Below are positions 34,385 to 47,460 of a stretch of DNA of 64,000 bases, one piece after another. This DNA is from Neckera pumila (lineage: Eukaryota > Streptophyta > Bryopsida > Hypnales > Neckeraceae). The DNA lies in NCBI GenBank assembly GCA_963969595.1, contig OZ018410.1, forward strand, positions 21,500,913-21,564,912, in the 5' to 3' direction. The position numbers and the translations under genes were made by a program. Below the pieces are notes generated by a model. It made no database searches. It saw only the letters and a list, made by a program, of their open reading frames with translations, and had not been told where the DNA came from. Position 1 is the stretch's first letter; the number at the start of each line of letters is the position of its first letter.

Positions 34385-35307
34385 CCCCTAAAGGTTTTTG
34401 ACTATATTTTCACCAAAAATGTTCCAAAACTGCCATTTCTAATACAAGTATCAAATTTTAGAAAAAAAACATTTTTGGACACATGTAATCATAGGATCTT
34501 GTATTAAACTTGTTTAAGAAGATGTGGAAAAAATTTCAGAATTTTCCACCGTGTGGATTGCAAGATAGTAGGGGTTGAATTGACAAAAATCCTTTTTTTG
34601 GCCCTGCAAAAATCCGGGCAGCTGCCCTTCACAAGGTCACATTTGTATGAAAAAATGTCCAAAATGGTGGTTACTCTTTGGATTCATTTTCCTAGACAAG
34701 TTGGATACATGCTTGAAAATTTTCAGATCATTTAGAATTGTACAACATATAGGAAAAAAATAGTAAGTAGGAAGAGGTAGAGAATGATTCAAAACACTAA
34801 ATTGTTAAGAATTTATTTATGGAATTGAAAAATGCCAATCCCAACAATTATAATGTTGTAATAAACAATCTACACCCAAGGTTTTTATTTTTTTTCAAAT
34901 ATATTAAAAATTGAGTGAAATAAAGGACTTCAAAGTTTATTTTAGAGTAGAGATTCCATAACTGCTCGCAAACTAATGTTCTTTATACCTTTCATTTCAA
35001 CTATTGAAATGGAATGATTCAAAGCTTTTCACATGCATATAAATCTAATAAACCAATTTCAAATTTTGTTTTTGAAAAAAGTGATTTTTTTAATCTGCCC
35101 GAACTACCCATTTACGAGAAAAAGTAACATATTAGGCCATAACTTTTGACTAACATTTCCAAATGTCATGAAATTTAGTGGGTTATGAAAGATATTCCTC
35201 GCGCTCACCTTCTATTAAAATTTTAGCTTAAAATTTGGAAATATCTAGTCATACATACCTGCCATAATTTCTATACAACCAAAAAACGCATGCCAGTCCT
35301 TTAGGGG
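34385..35307. mobile_element. TTAA-flanked element, subfamily A, copy 3 (complete, inside B copy 4)
   Basis: A 923-base element flanked by TTAA (34,381-34,384 and 35,308-35,311). It begins CCCCTAAAGGTTTTTGACT and ends CCAGTCCTTTAGGGG, giving about 10 exact inverted terminal bases. It is collinear with 20,934-21,855 and 1-772. Its insertion point is a TTAA present in subfamily B (TGAGCTTTAAATG near 1,616). No coding capacity. Confidence 0.85.
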
Positions 35308-35721
35308 TTAACCAGTCAGTATTTGAGTATAAAATTTCATAGGTCTCAAGTACTATTCACCTCATTCTATGTCCATTGGTATGCCAATTGTATTTTTGGA
35401 TCACCAATGGTACAAAATAATTTCCCAATAATATGTTTCTTGAGATCTTTGTCTATTTCCCAATCTACTCAAACACATGTTGTTTCAATTTTGTGGCAAA
35501 AAGGAAGGAAAATGCTTGTTTTCCATGTGCCAAATCAATCCACACTAGTCAAAAGGAAGTTTTTGATCCATTTCAACATTCTAAAATTAATCCATTGTAT
35601 GTGATCATAAGCCATCTTGGATTTGCATGACAATAAAGATAAGGGAATATGGAAGAGACAATATATATAGCATTGGCTAAACAAAGTAACATGAAGTGCA
35701 TCAATGGTATGGTACAATTTA

Positions 35722-36334
35722 GTACCTTTGTCCCAAAATGATCTTCTTATTGGTCATAGTTTTTTGTCTCAAGATGATATTTTTGTTGGGAAAAGAAGGG
35801 GATTAGTAGGCAGTTTTTAGCAACTATAGTGTTCAAATGTATAAAAATATGGAGCGTTTCCACTTTCATTGTCAATAATTCTTTTATTTGCAGCTTTTTT
35901 GGAAACACTTCCGAAAATGTGGACTAAATGAGGAATTTGTTCCAATAGAAGAGATTGGATTACAATAAAAAGTCAATAGTATGGATGGATGGCCCCTCAT
36001 CAATCAATGCCCTGCTAAAATAAATGGCACTCATGTTCACTTGAGATAGCAAATCACGTATAGCATGACATGCTTGAGTGGACCATTCTGGTCTATTCTT
36101 GCACTGTGGAGTACAAATGAGTGGCTACTGGTGCTTGTTAGAAATGGTCTTAAAATTCAATATTCAAGAACTATAAAATCACACTTTAAAAAATCTTTTC
36201 AAGCTCAAAATTCTAGAGTGACAGGAGTGCACTAAAGTTTACTTATATGTCAAAAAAAGTTTGAAAAAATGTTATTTTTAATCTTAAGCCAAAACATTTT
36301 GTTTAACAAGAAGATCATTTTGGGACGAAGGGAT
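35722..36334. mobile_element. Stowaway-like element, 613 bp
   Basis: GTACCTTTGTCCCAAAATGA..TCTTCTT at the left mirrors AAGAAGATCATTTTGGGACG..AAGGGAT at the right, about 27 bases of inverted repeat. TA flanks both ends (35,720-35,721 and 36,335-36,336). The termini resemble the Stowaway consensus, so a non-autonomous Tc1/mariner relative is likely. No intact frame. Confidence 0.75.
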
Positions 36335-36336
36335 TA

Positions 36337-38190
36337 TACCATATGCTATTATATGCTAGTAATGTGCTTGTCCATGTTCTATTTCATTGGTATACTATCT
36401 TTTTATGTTATAAAATGTTGTTTAATTTCTTCCTTCAAAATAGAGAGATTTTAGGTTCGTTTTGAATGGAGACCATAGGTCAAAGAAGAATAAACCTTGT
36501 AGACCAACCATGTGACTTCAAAACGTTCAACCTAAGATTGGATTGTGTCATCAAAGGTTTAATTATGTCATCTAAGCCAAGTTGTTTCCACCTTTTCTTG
36601 ACCACCTTCGTACCACTTAGATGTTTGCTTTTCCATATTTTCTTGAAGTCTATAGCTTTCATCTGAAGTGTTGTTAGATTAAACAATTCTACTAAAATAT
36701 ACACATGCTCAATTTTAGTTCTAGCTTGCTTTAAGCTCTTCATCTAAAGTAAGCCTCAATTTCTATTATTGAAATATAAACAAATTCGCATGATAAAATT
36801 CACATGATATTTTAGCATTCAACTTTGCAATTTAGTAATTTGTCAAATATACCAACAATATATGCATAATTTCTACTACCATTGAGAAGGTCAAAAAGGT
36901 GCCCAAATGGAATTTCCACATCAAATTTTGACAAGTCAAACTACTTAATTAATGTCAATTCTAATCTTCACACAAGATAAAAGCATGCTTGCATGCAATT
37001 TGCATTGACAAACTATCTGAACCCCAAAACACTTGACCTACGTCCAATGAAATTTTTTTCATTTCTCGTCTTTGTCTAAGCTATCCATAACATTCAATAG
37101 CTCTACAGTGATGGAGTGGTATATTCCACACTCCAACAATGCTTCATCAGTAGCTATTGATGAATTAGATAGGTGGAGGATGTAGAGGCACACCATCACT
37201 GTAGAACAAGGCAACATCAACACATGCTACTGAATGTTGTCATACTATTTCCATGATATACATGCTGAACTTGCACTTCTTAATACACTTCTTAATTTAG
37301 AAATTTTTCATAGTTACAAAGTGAGTCAAAACTAGACTTGGTAAGCCATAACTTCGCCAACCTATGCTGAAAGTTTACCTAAGTACAAGCATAGAGACCA
37401 AGTATTTACCCTTGATCAATTGAAATCATCTGCAAGACCAAGCTAAGAATGACAAAACACACACCACTTAAAAACTCATGTAAATTTCAAAAATACTCGC
37501 CTCAAAGGCCGAAGGCCTCGCATTGTCTTCGTTACAGAGCTTTGAACTCAGAAGGGGAAGGATCCATCAATTGGATCATAGCAACAGCAATTCAACGATT
37601 GATAATAAACACATTCTTGTCAATCAGCAGCTCAAGGGTTAAGGGGTTAACACAAAAATGCAAAATGAAACATTCTATTCTTAACCCACTTGAAAGACAA
37701 AATTAACTGGAGACTCGTATGAAGCTACTAGAATGAATAGCACAGAAGGTGGTGGAAGAATCAAATGGCTAGGAGATAATGTAGAACATGTACCCAAGAG
37801 GATCCTTTATTGGAGAATTTCTGCCCGTAAAGATACCTTTCGGAATATGAAATAGTCTCTATTCAAGAATGTTATGGATTACAAAAAGGTGAAGAACCAA
37901 CGCATCCACAAATTTCCGCAAATTATTTGTACAGTAACTCTCTCAGCCTACTTATAGACTGCTTATAATTGGATGGTGGCATTAATCTTTTTCCAAGCCA
38001 CAGCATATGAATTGGCATATACATCCTATGTATCAATGCCTCAAGCTACTTAATTCCTATACAAGTTTATTCGTGCAATAATGAACTCTCATTCAAATCA
38101 AAGAATGGTATTGTGCGCATTGAGCGATGAAGCCTAGGAAAAGTATTAGGGTCAGGTATCTAACCCCAAGAGCTCATAACTCGGCATGCA
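36337..38190. other. Intergenic stretch downstream of the ORP gene
   Basis: No credible gene. It includes the 102-base inverted-repeat element at 37,103 and, near 37,633-37,692, three TTAA sites beside GGGG or CCC (AAGGGTTAAGGGGTTAAC and TTAACCCACTTG) that could be relics of TTAA-type elements. The part next to 38,196 should hold the ORP 3' untranslated region. Confidence 0.4.
37103..37204. mobile_element. 102-bp inverted-repeat element
   Basis: CTACAGTGATGGAGTG at the left mirrors CACACCATCACTGTAG at the right (15 of 16 positions). CAGTGATGG recalls hAT-type ends, but the 8-base flanks do not match, so the superfamily is uncertain. Confidence 0.5.
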
Positions 38191-38195
38191 TCTGC

Positions 38196-41100
38196 CTACA
38201 TGATATCAGGACAAATTTCCCAGTCTTGATTCTCACGAGCATCCCAGTATGAGCCCTTGAAAATCCATGATGGCTCGGTGTTACCATCGACAATAGGCTT
38301 CACCTCTGATACTCCAGGCTCTCGCTGCAACAAAAAAAGTCCAACTTTTGATGGTAAGAAGAGCAACTCGGTATCTTCCAACTCGGATCCTATTCAGTTT
38401 CTGATGCGCTCACTGACAGGTCGAGTATTAGTAATGGTGCCAATGGGCTAGACTCTGGAAGGGCAAGATTTAGATAAGCTCATGTCATGATATCACTGCT
38501 CTTCCAGAACCATTAGACGCCAAGAACGAAAGGTGCTTTAATAAACAGTTGAAAAGGTCACCTCGGCAAACCACATGTTCTGCCATTCGATCCCCTGTTC
38601 TTTTCGCACCCGTCGAGCAAGCCTCTGCTTGTCTTCCAAGCGCAGCTTTTCTGGTGTAGCTTTGTCCAATTCACCATCCTCCTGAAGGACGGACAGCCAA
38701 TTATAGTGTATCTTCAATATTCATAACAAGCAGATAAGTACTCAGCAAACACGATACGACAAGAAAAGATAGTTCAATGGTATTCTCAATACTAATGACC
38801 TCGATCGAATCACACTTACCAGTGCACGCTGATCGGGTCGAAACCTGGAATCAGTGGGAGGAAGTGCCTCCTTCAACTTCGGTGTCAATTCTGCAGTTGA
38901 CAAATACATCGATATAGCGCATAAGCATCAGCAATATGGTGCGTTGACAGATAAGGCATTAACAACATGAACTTAATGTGATCTCATAATGCCATCACGT
39001 GGAGAATGACAAAAAAATCCGACATCAAAAAGTAGTAATCCAAACAAACAAACCCATTACGTTCAACTTCAAAACGTATAATCAGACTCACCATTCAAAG
39101 CCAGAGTGTATCGAGTGAAGCAATATTGCTGACGATAATCTTCAATTTGTTCAGGAGCTTTCCAAAGTAGACTCACATCCGGACCATTGACATCAAAGTT
39201 AGTGCATGATTCTGGACACGAATAAATAGCTTCCATGTAGTTACCAAAAACCGTATAGTGTGGAACCCCCTTCGCATCATAGACCTGCCATCGAGATCAA
39301 CAATATTAACATCACCATCAACTTCAAGCCTCTAATCTTATTAATCTCACAAAGAAGATTTGATTTCACATTTAGCTAGACATAACCGAACAAAGCAGGA
39401 AAAGCAAAACAAAAGTAACCCAGCAGCAATTGCAGTAGTCAAATTAAAGATTTCATTAAGTATTCAGAACAAACCTTTCCCGTAATGCGGCATTGCTCAC
39501 GACTACTTGCTTTGTGGAAGCGGACACGAGCCACTTCCCCTGTGTTGTGATTTACCACAGAAACCTCTCCATAATTGTCAATCCATGGTTTACCTAGGAC
39601 AATATTGTGAATACAGAGCGTTGCTCGGTTCCATGTAATATGATCTCCGTACTTGGGAATTTTAAAATGACTTCCCCCATGGCACAACACCTGCCAAAAA
39701 GCACTCATTTCAGTGCTGCAGTTGCATCAAGAAGTTCTGAGATAATAATGTGATAAGAGCATGTGGATGGACAAACCTCAATACTTCTCCCCCAAAACTT
39801 GTTCTTGATCTCAATCTCGCCATAAATTTGATATGTCCCAGCTGTGTTTTCACTCTGGAAGGCTAATACTGGAGGGTGATGGCTGACCTGCAAGAAGTAA
39901 AATTAATTAATTAATTAATACCGTGTGACTGCAGCCACGGAATCAATCACAGTGTCAGCTTCAGGTGCAGGAAGCATCTAGAAATGATACCATAGGCTTT
40001 ACTAAGGAAGATCTTGGTTACTGGTAGCATCATTACACCGACATAAAAACCTGTTTATTACTATCCATGGACATAAGACTCGCTTGATCATACAAACCAA
40101 TGATTCTTTAATAAGTAATTAATGTACGAAGTACCCGAGTCTACGCCTGAACAACCAAAACAGAATTGCACCTGCTCCGCCAGAAACCAGTACTGATTGT
40201 CTTGGTACTCGTAAGTTTCCCCCAACAAAGGATTAAAAGGTTTCGAATCACGATGAATGCTCCCATAATAGCTTGCACAAGTGAATGCAGTGGCAGAAAG
40301 CAACCGCTCCAAAGAGTCTGTCTTCTGAACTGCCTGCTCCAAAAACTGCCTGCAAAATAAGATCAAAGAGGCGTTTTGTACCACCATTTAATCGAACTAT
40401 GGTCAAGGCAGACCCGAAATTCAACCTTCTAATTCGTATATATGGCGTTTGAAATTGTGCCGTGCTGAACTCTATATGTTTATTGATTGAATTTATAACA
40501 GAACTTAAGAAGTTTATTAAATTTATCATTATGAAAAAGTTCACCACCATGAAGGGAATTCGGTACGTAAGTGTTTACCGATATTGGAGTTCCTCTGCAC
40601 ACTTTTGAAGTAGTGAAAGGGGTTCATTGATGGTAGCAGGCATAGTGATATGGTTAAGATCCCGGCCCACTGCATTCTTCAGTACTGTCCACAGAGTAAA
40701 CCCTCGTGAAAGTGGTCTAGGAGCTGGTAATCTGTAAGCAGTTATAAGGGAAATAGTGAGCAGGACACATTCGTAGAAGCAAAATAATACTCTATGATAG
40801 TATAAGCATATCTAGATGAACACTACTTGGGATGTAGAATGTAACAAACCTCGTCCTCGGCTGATCAGTCTCTTCACCTTCAGCTTCAGACAAAAACTCG
40901 GCATCCCCTGTTTCAGCTTCCTCAGGAGGTTCTTGATTACCATCAGCGGTTTCAGCTAGAATTCCTTGTTCATCAGGCGACATTGACCGAGCCGCAAACT
41001 CATGATGATTCAAAACTTCCAAGGCCTCAAAGTACTCCTGCCATATATACAGCACATGCCTAAATTTAGCATATTCTTGGCATATCCTTCACATCCTTCC

Positions 41101-44100
41101 AGATAGTGATTTCAATATCATACTAATAAAACCAGCACACAGCTTCAAGGATCACAACGATGATATGTAAATTGTATTAGAAAGCGCTTCTTTAGATACT
41201 CATAGAGAACCCATGGGAAAATCAATACCTTAAGAAGTGAAATTGGATAACCCTTTCACTACCCATGCGACCATATTCCGTCACACAAAAGCATCAAATT
41301 TCAAACATTTCAAACCTCGAAACTCAAGCAAAAGAGTTTATTTCTTTTTACCACTGGTAGCTACTGATGCAGTACATCTTCTCCAACAACATTATCCGAA
41401 CGATATAAAAGAACACTCTGTTAACATTGAAGAGACTGGATGACTAAGCTGCCCAATGAGAAGAATGGAGGGATTCACCCAATTATGTCAGTTTCTGTAC
41501 GGATGTTTTCATTAATACTATGAACCCAACCGGGTTTACCAATTTTACATGTTTCAAGTTCAAATGAGTTAGGATCCGTATTTGAAAAATTTGCGAAGAT
41601 GCTAATGTAAGTTAATTTTAAAATTTAAGACATTAAACTCTGTAGGTACGGACATTCCTGGCGGTTATTCAGTACAATTGCTTGTCAAAGTTGAAACCTA
41701 ACAAATCTATGAGGTAAAATAATATAGCACATCTGGTCCTCTTCATACCTCATTACCAACATCAGGGTGCACTATTGCAATGTCCTCTTCAGTATCGTCT
41801 CCATCTTCCTCAACATCCTCTTCAGAAGTATTTTTGAGACCACAATCACACTGTTTCTGCTGAGCAACCAAAAAGGATGAACACCGGGGGTACGAAAGTG
41901 CAGACGACGGGGGGGCATCCAAAGCTGTTACATATGCAACACTACAAAAAACCACTAAAACTGCATTTCTTCACAAGTGACTGTCCACTTGAATATGTAT
42001 CTTGACCTTACAAACAAACTTATCTCTCACGCAAAAGAAATAGCAAACTTTCAGAAGCTTGTGCTCATTGAAGATGTCTTTACATATGCTAACTATTTCC
42101 TGCATTTGATCATCAGAACAAGACCCCAAAATATGAGAAGAAATTGAACACCTTGATGCACCTAACACCTACACCCTGCAATGCTCAAACGAACCTTCTG
42201 TCTTTCCCTCATACTCAATAGAGCGGCTCGATCGTGATGAAGTTGGGGCAGGGACCGCATTGCTTGCTGTAATACGGCATTCTCTGCTTCAAGTTCAAGC
42301 ACTCGATACATCTCTTCCTTCAAAGCCTACAAGAATCGTTCATCATAAGATATCACGGAGTCATTCATGGATACATCAGCCCGCAAGAAAACAACAGTAC
42401 CAAGAATATAGCGACGAAATGAATCATGAACATCACCACGAGCGCTGAAGGACACCAAGCATCGACATAAGTACAGATGACATAGCGAATTCGGAAGGTA
42501 AATTAAATATAAATGTGCTTCGGACAGTCGATACCACATACCTAGGGTTCATGCTCAGAGGATTCTACAGTTTACTCAAAGAATAATAAAAGAAGGCTAA
42601 TAGCTATCTCTAGAGGGTAGAGTAATGACTTGACAATGCACTCCTTGAAGTCTGCTGACAACTCCTAAATATTATGCTCGTAGAAAATAAATTGATTTCA
42701 CCTTTGACATGTTTTGTTTCGTGCAAAATTCATTCTAATAAAAAAAAAAGTTTCAACTGTTTATCATGTATTTTCACGTAAATACAATGGAAAAGAGAAA
42801 TGTGAAAACTGACCTCCGTGTATGTATCCAGCATGTTGTTCCAAGCGGCATGTAGAGGCCCTTGACAGAATAACCCGTTCCTCCCAGGACCTGTAGATCC
42901 CTCCTTGTCGATCGCTTTGAATTGCGCAGTCCCAAACCTGACTTCCTTGCTTCCATGACTTGAGGCCCCACCTGTTCTAGAAGCTGATCCGTGTGATGAC
43001 CCATCTGATTCTTTATTTTGTATGAAGAGCTCTCGCTCTAACTTCTTCATAAGGCTCGGATCGAGTTCCTGGCTGGATGTTGGAGTAAAACCGTAGACGG
43101 AATCTCCAGTTCTCTTCCGTTGCAAAGGATCACTAAACTTAAGAGTCTGTTTTTTAGATCCTAATTCAGTATCCGATGCATTTCCATGAACACTACGCTT
43201 CCTTCCTGGAAAACATTCAGCTCCGATGCAGCTCATATCCTGGGGAAAAGAGTCAGGATCATCCTCAGACCGCTCATCCAGCGACAAAGATAAACTTCTC
43301 CGCCTGTCCCTTCGAAATTTCTTATCAGTTCGTACGTTGAAAACAGGCACCGACTTTTGAGGTCTGCGCAAACAAGCACAGGCTGGTTAGCGGACCAAAT
43401 GAATATACCCAGCTTTCAGATAATACTGAAAGAGTTAGAAGAGAAAAGAGAACATTGAAGTTGCCTACAAAGAATTATCATTATAGAACTGCCAATTTAA
43501 AGGCCAATTTTAAACATCTTAAATGCAAATCAACTAATTCATCCCACTGAGCGTCATTCAAAATGGTACAACTCTCCCACTCATCCACATTAGTAATAAC
43601 CACACACTGTACACTAACTGGATACCACAGTATCTAATATTACTAATTAAGATATGTAAATCGCTGCACTTGCGTTTTCCATACATTTCCGAATCAGAGA
43701 ATAATCAGATACAGCTCACGACACAGGAATGTGATTATAGCGCATTGCCAGATTCAAAGTCAGCATGGTCAAGACAGAAAATCACCTGATACTTATTACA
43801 TCTTTAGTTAACTCCTTAGGCAGCACAGCCTCTGAGTCGCTTTTCCACTTGAAAAGAGACCGAGAACCACTTCTGCCATGGGGGTCATTTTCCTGTAACT
43901 GCAACATTCGAGGTGAGGTGGCTACAGAATGATTCTGGGAAGTGTTTGATGCTCCTATCTCCGGGGAAGATATTTTATCATCTCCCGTCGCTGGAGTAAC
44001 ATTCGGCTGCTGAGTAACATCTGAGTCAAAAGTTTCGTTCTCCGTCATGAACAACCCATTCGACCTCCAATTAGTCTCAGGCAACGTCGGCAATGCAGGA

Positions 44101-45951
44101 ATCCCGTTTGCCGTCTGTTTTGGAGGCACTTCCGAAAGGTCAGCAAATCCAAGAACACCTGAGATAGACGATAATGATTGTTGCAGAGTCTGCAATTGAT
44201 CCAGGAAAGCTGCACAAACAGGGGCATGGGAATCGATAGTTTGTAAGATTATGTAATCATAGATTTGTAACTTGAAGAAGCAGCTTCATTCACAACATCT
44301 TGAGGCTTCGTTTGACTCAAAAGAAAGCCCATGCATGTCAAGAAACCTGATAGGGACCATCATATCCAAAAACCTACACCTGAATCTCTCACTTCGGAAA
44401 AGACACGTGAATTAGAGATTGAACCAGAAAGAGAAGAGTTTTGAGGGATCGTGTTATACCCTTCTGTGTGGGTTCCAGGTCCCTCATACGTTCTCTAACT
44501 CTTCTTTTAAACTCCCTTTCTTGAGCGACCCAATCCTCTCTCTCATGCTGCCAAAAAAGATAGGGTGTCAGATTCAATAAACAATCTATGGAAGATTCAT
44601 ATCCCCTGAAAATAACTGAGCTACCGTGAGTAGTGACAAGACTTGTCATAAACTGAGTTATGAAGTTATTTGCATCTAAAGCAATCATGCAAGAGCGTGA
44701 TTGGTCCTTCGTTAAATCGCATAACCCCAAATATTGCAGTTGCATGATCATGCTCGGCTGGAAACAGCAACTCGGGAGCATGATTGATGTATTTACACTG
44801 TCAACATCATACACCTCTCCACCAATAACTAAGTCCCAGTTCAGTTATTGACTCTACCGAGGGCACGGAAGATTGAGGCAGTAACCCCGATCCATAATCA
44901 GCTCCACTTTGCGCCATCTCAACTGAATTTTGATACACGCGTATGGATTGATGAATCGCATCCAACCACGGCTGCCGATAATCACGACTGATTGTACGTA
45001 GATAGTATACCGTTGAACCTTTCATAATCTTGAACTGCCGCTCCTTCCCTGGGGCAGGAGCCACTGTGGCCCCCTGCTCATGTCAAATAAAAAACAGACC
45101 ACATCAGTTGTGAAACACAGTGCATTGCAGCTTCACACACATCGTAATTGCCGGTAATGATTAAGCATCTCACCGTCATATAATTCACTCAAGATTTAAC
45201 AAATGCCAGAGGAAAGATAACACACGTACAAGAAGATTGATGCATCCATGGCGACCAATTTGATCTGAATTCTTGAAGTGGAGAAGCAGTCCAGGAGGAT
45301 TTGCAACAAACCAGCGTCGGCGCCAACGCTTAAACCTTCCAGCCCAAATAAGGACCCATCCTGCAGGAGGCTGACCTCCTACATCTAAACCACTATTTGT
45401 CCGCTTATGCCACCTTCGTGGATCATATATTTTCCTGACAAAAGACAACAGCAAGAAAAGTCAACAAAAGCAAATTATGAAAGAGCAGCTTCGTATCAAG
45501 AGCATCCCCTTCATAATGAAAAAAGGGTCTCTTAAACACCTCCAAATTCCTAAGAAACAAAAGAAAACCACTCTTAAACTCATCTCAGATGGAAGAAAAC
45601 TGGAAATTCCAATGCCCTTCTTTTTTGCCAGAATGCTCGTGGCGTTATCATACCAAATAGTAAACACTAATGAAAACTATCAAAAGCATGCGAATCTAGA
45701 CAAGATTTTCGCTGAGAACATTAAAACCTTGAGCAGGTGAACCGAGCTCCTTTTCTACGTCTCAAACGCATCAACATGCATTCATTACAATGAAACCTGG
45801 ATTTACTGAGAGGAAGCAATTGCATTGGCCGAAAATATCAAATTCAAGAATTCAGAGAAGACATTCAATCTCACCTGTTACCGTGCGCCAACTCCTTCGA
45901 GACTGAAGAGCGACGACGCCGGCGCTGCTGATGAGGAGCCATCGCATCCAT
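38196..45951 (-). CDS. Oxysterol-binding-protein-related protein with PH domain
   Basis: Seventeen exons join to 1,053 codons plus stop: 45,951-45,875; 45,434-45,230; 45,073-44,858; 44,547-44,460; 44,209-43,786; 43,363-42,814; 42,326-42,195; 41,859-41,749; 41,037-40,850; 40,731-40,579; 40,349-40,172; 39,887-39,777; 39,690-39,475; 39,284-39,092; 38,890-38,820; 38,681-38,562; 38,324-38,196. The exon 3 donor and exon 4 and 8 acceptors are my choice among in-frame options. A PH domain (about 50-150; GWVLIWAGRFKRWRRRWF) is followed by a long polar linker, a coiled coil (521-564), an acidic tract with the FFAT-like EYFEALE (602-608) and the lipid-binding ORD (about 665-1,045). The ORD starts LPAPRPLSRGFTLW and carries the signature EQVSHHPP (773-780), KPFNPLLGETYE and a C-terminal GSYWDARE. 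Such proteins exchange sterols and phosphoinositides at ER contact sites. It resembles plant ORP1/ORP2 classes but is longer, mainly in the linker. Confidence 0.9.
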
Positions 45952-47460
45952 TCGCAGGTCAAAGTGTGATCTAGGTCAACGGGATGGCTAACTAGGGGCG
46001 AGGCAGCCCCAAAATATAACGACACGCGGCTGTAGACAGCCTACAAATGCACAACAAGATTTACGCAGGTGACCAGAAGCTACGTCCCGTATCACAATTC
46101 ACCTAATACACTAAGGCTCAATGTAAGGGTTTCAGCTATCACATGTGTAATACGGTTCAGCTTGCTATGCAAATTCGGCTGGCTCAGAGAAGATAACCCG
46201 TGGCACACATCGAAACAGAGTACCAGGTGTGTGTTACAAACTCGGGATCCACCCACGCCATCAAGGTCCCCGTTCCCGCCTGAACATATTTTTCTTCTAG
46301 TTCTAATCTAATCAGCTGCCTCCCACTTCAATACAAAAGTGCATCCGTACGAAATATGTGTCCCGAGAATAACTTGCTCAATCTCAGAAATTCGGCCAGA
46401 GCTCTCTTAATTACAAACAAACGACCGACACCACGTCCAGCTCTCCCTGTTTTCAAAAGAATTCTCTCCAGCGCCAATGTAAGAATAACCAGCCAGCAAC
46501 ACGCACAATTCGATCCCGCGGCTTCCACTCGAAGATCTCAACAAGCGTCCCCCTGTACTGTACAACGATCGCACGCCAGGTTTCTTTTACTCAGCAAGAA
46601 TCTAAACACGCGATCCCGCCTCCTACCAAAACAAGGCCCGATTTCAATGTGACGCACGCACTCCCGGTCATTTTATCCTCCCCACCTACCAAAAATTTCA
46701 GAAACAACAATCACTAAGCTTCCAACCCCGAGATCGGCACAATCAATGTACATAAACAATAATAATTGATGCACCTCTCCCCAGACCTAAGCTACACATC
46801 ACCCGGGCGACGAGCAATCACTCCAGGTCCACATACTGTCTGTCTGTCCGCCTAAAACTCTCCCATAATAACAACCTAAATTACGGCCAATTCCACACCA
46901 CATCACATCGTAAGACACGCCGGGAAGCGCTTCATCGAAATTCCAGTTCCCGAATTCCACGTTCTCAGGCAGGCAGTCCGGCTCTGCTGCTGCTGCTGCC
47001 CTCCGTCCTCCGTCCTCGAAGCTACCACCAAAACCGACCGCCCCGGACTCTTTACGGAGCCAAATTCCGCCCGAAGACGCTCGACGGAAGCGCACGGCGC
47101 AATTCCGTCCACCGGAAACAAAGCCCGGAACGACGGATCGAGCGACAGACGATCATCACCGTGTCGTCGTCGTCCTCTCCGCAGCAGTGCGAGCCCCGAT
47201 CGAGGGCGGCTCTTTGTGCTGCTGTTGTTGGTGTTCGCTTGTGCCAGAGAGAGCGCAGGCACTGGAAATAATTTGGAGATACCGTAAAAGATTTCTTTCT
47301 GCGTCGACGGCCACGATGTGCCCGTGTCCCCATCTGACGGCGCGTGGCGCCAGGACGTGGACGCCTTCAGTTTTAAAAAGCATCTTTATTACCGCAGCGC
47401 TTCGGGAAACGCGTAACGCCCCTGGTCGCGGCCGAGGCTGTTGCTGCTGAGTACATTCGA
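45952..47460 (-). promoter_or_regulatory. GC-richer upstream region / probable 5' leader of the ORP gene
   Basis: This tract is clearly richer in G+C than its surroundings, especially 46,900-47,450. It contains GCTGCTGCTG-type runs and many CpG. Several overlapping frames occur on both strands, but none shows a known domain or conserved splice structure, so I read them as leader or promoter sequence. A possible 3' splice site on the minus strand (CATTTGTAG then GCTGTCTACAG, near 46,037) would allow a leader intron ending about 85 bases before the ORP ATG. Transcription start is not resolvable. Confidence 0.45.
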
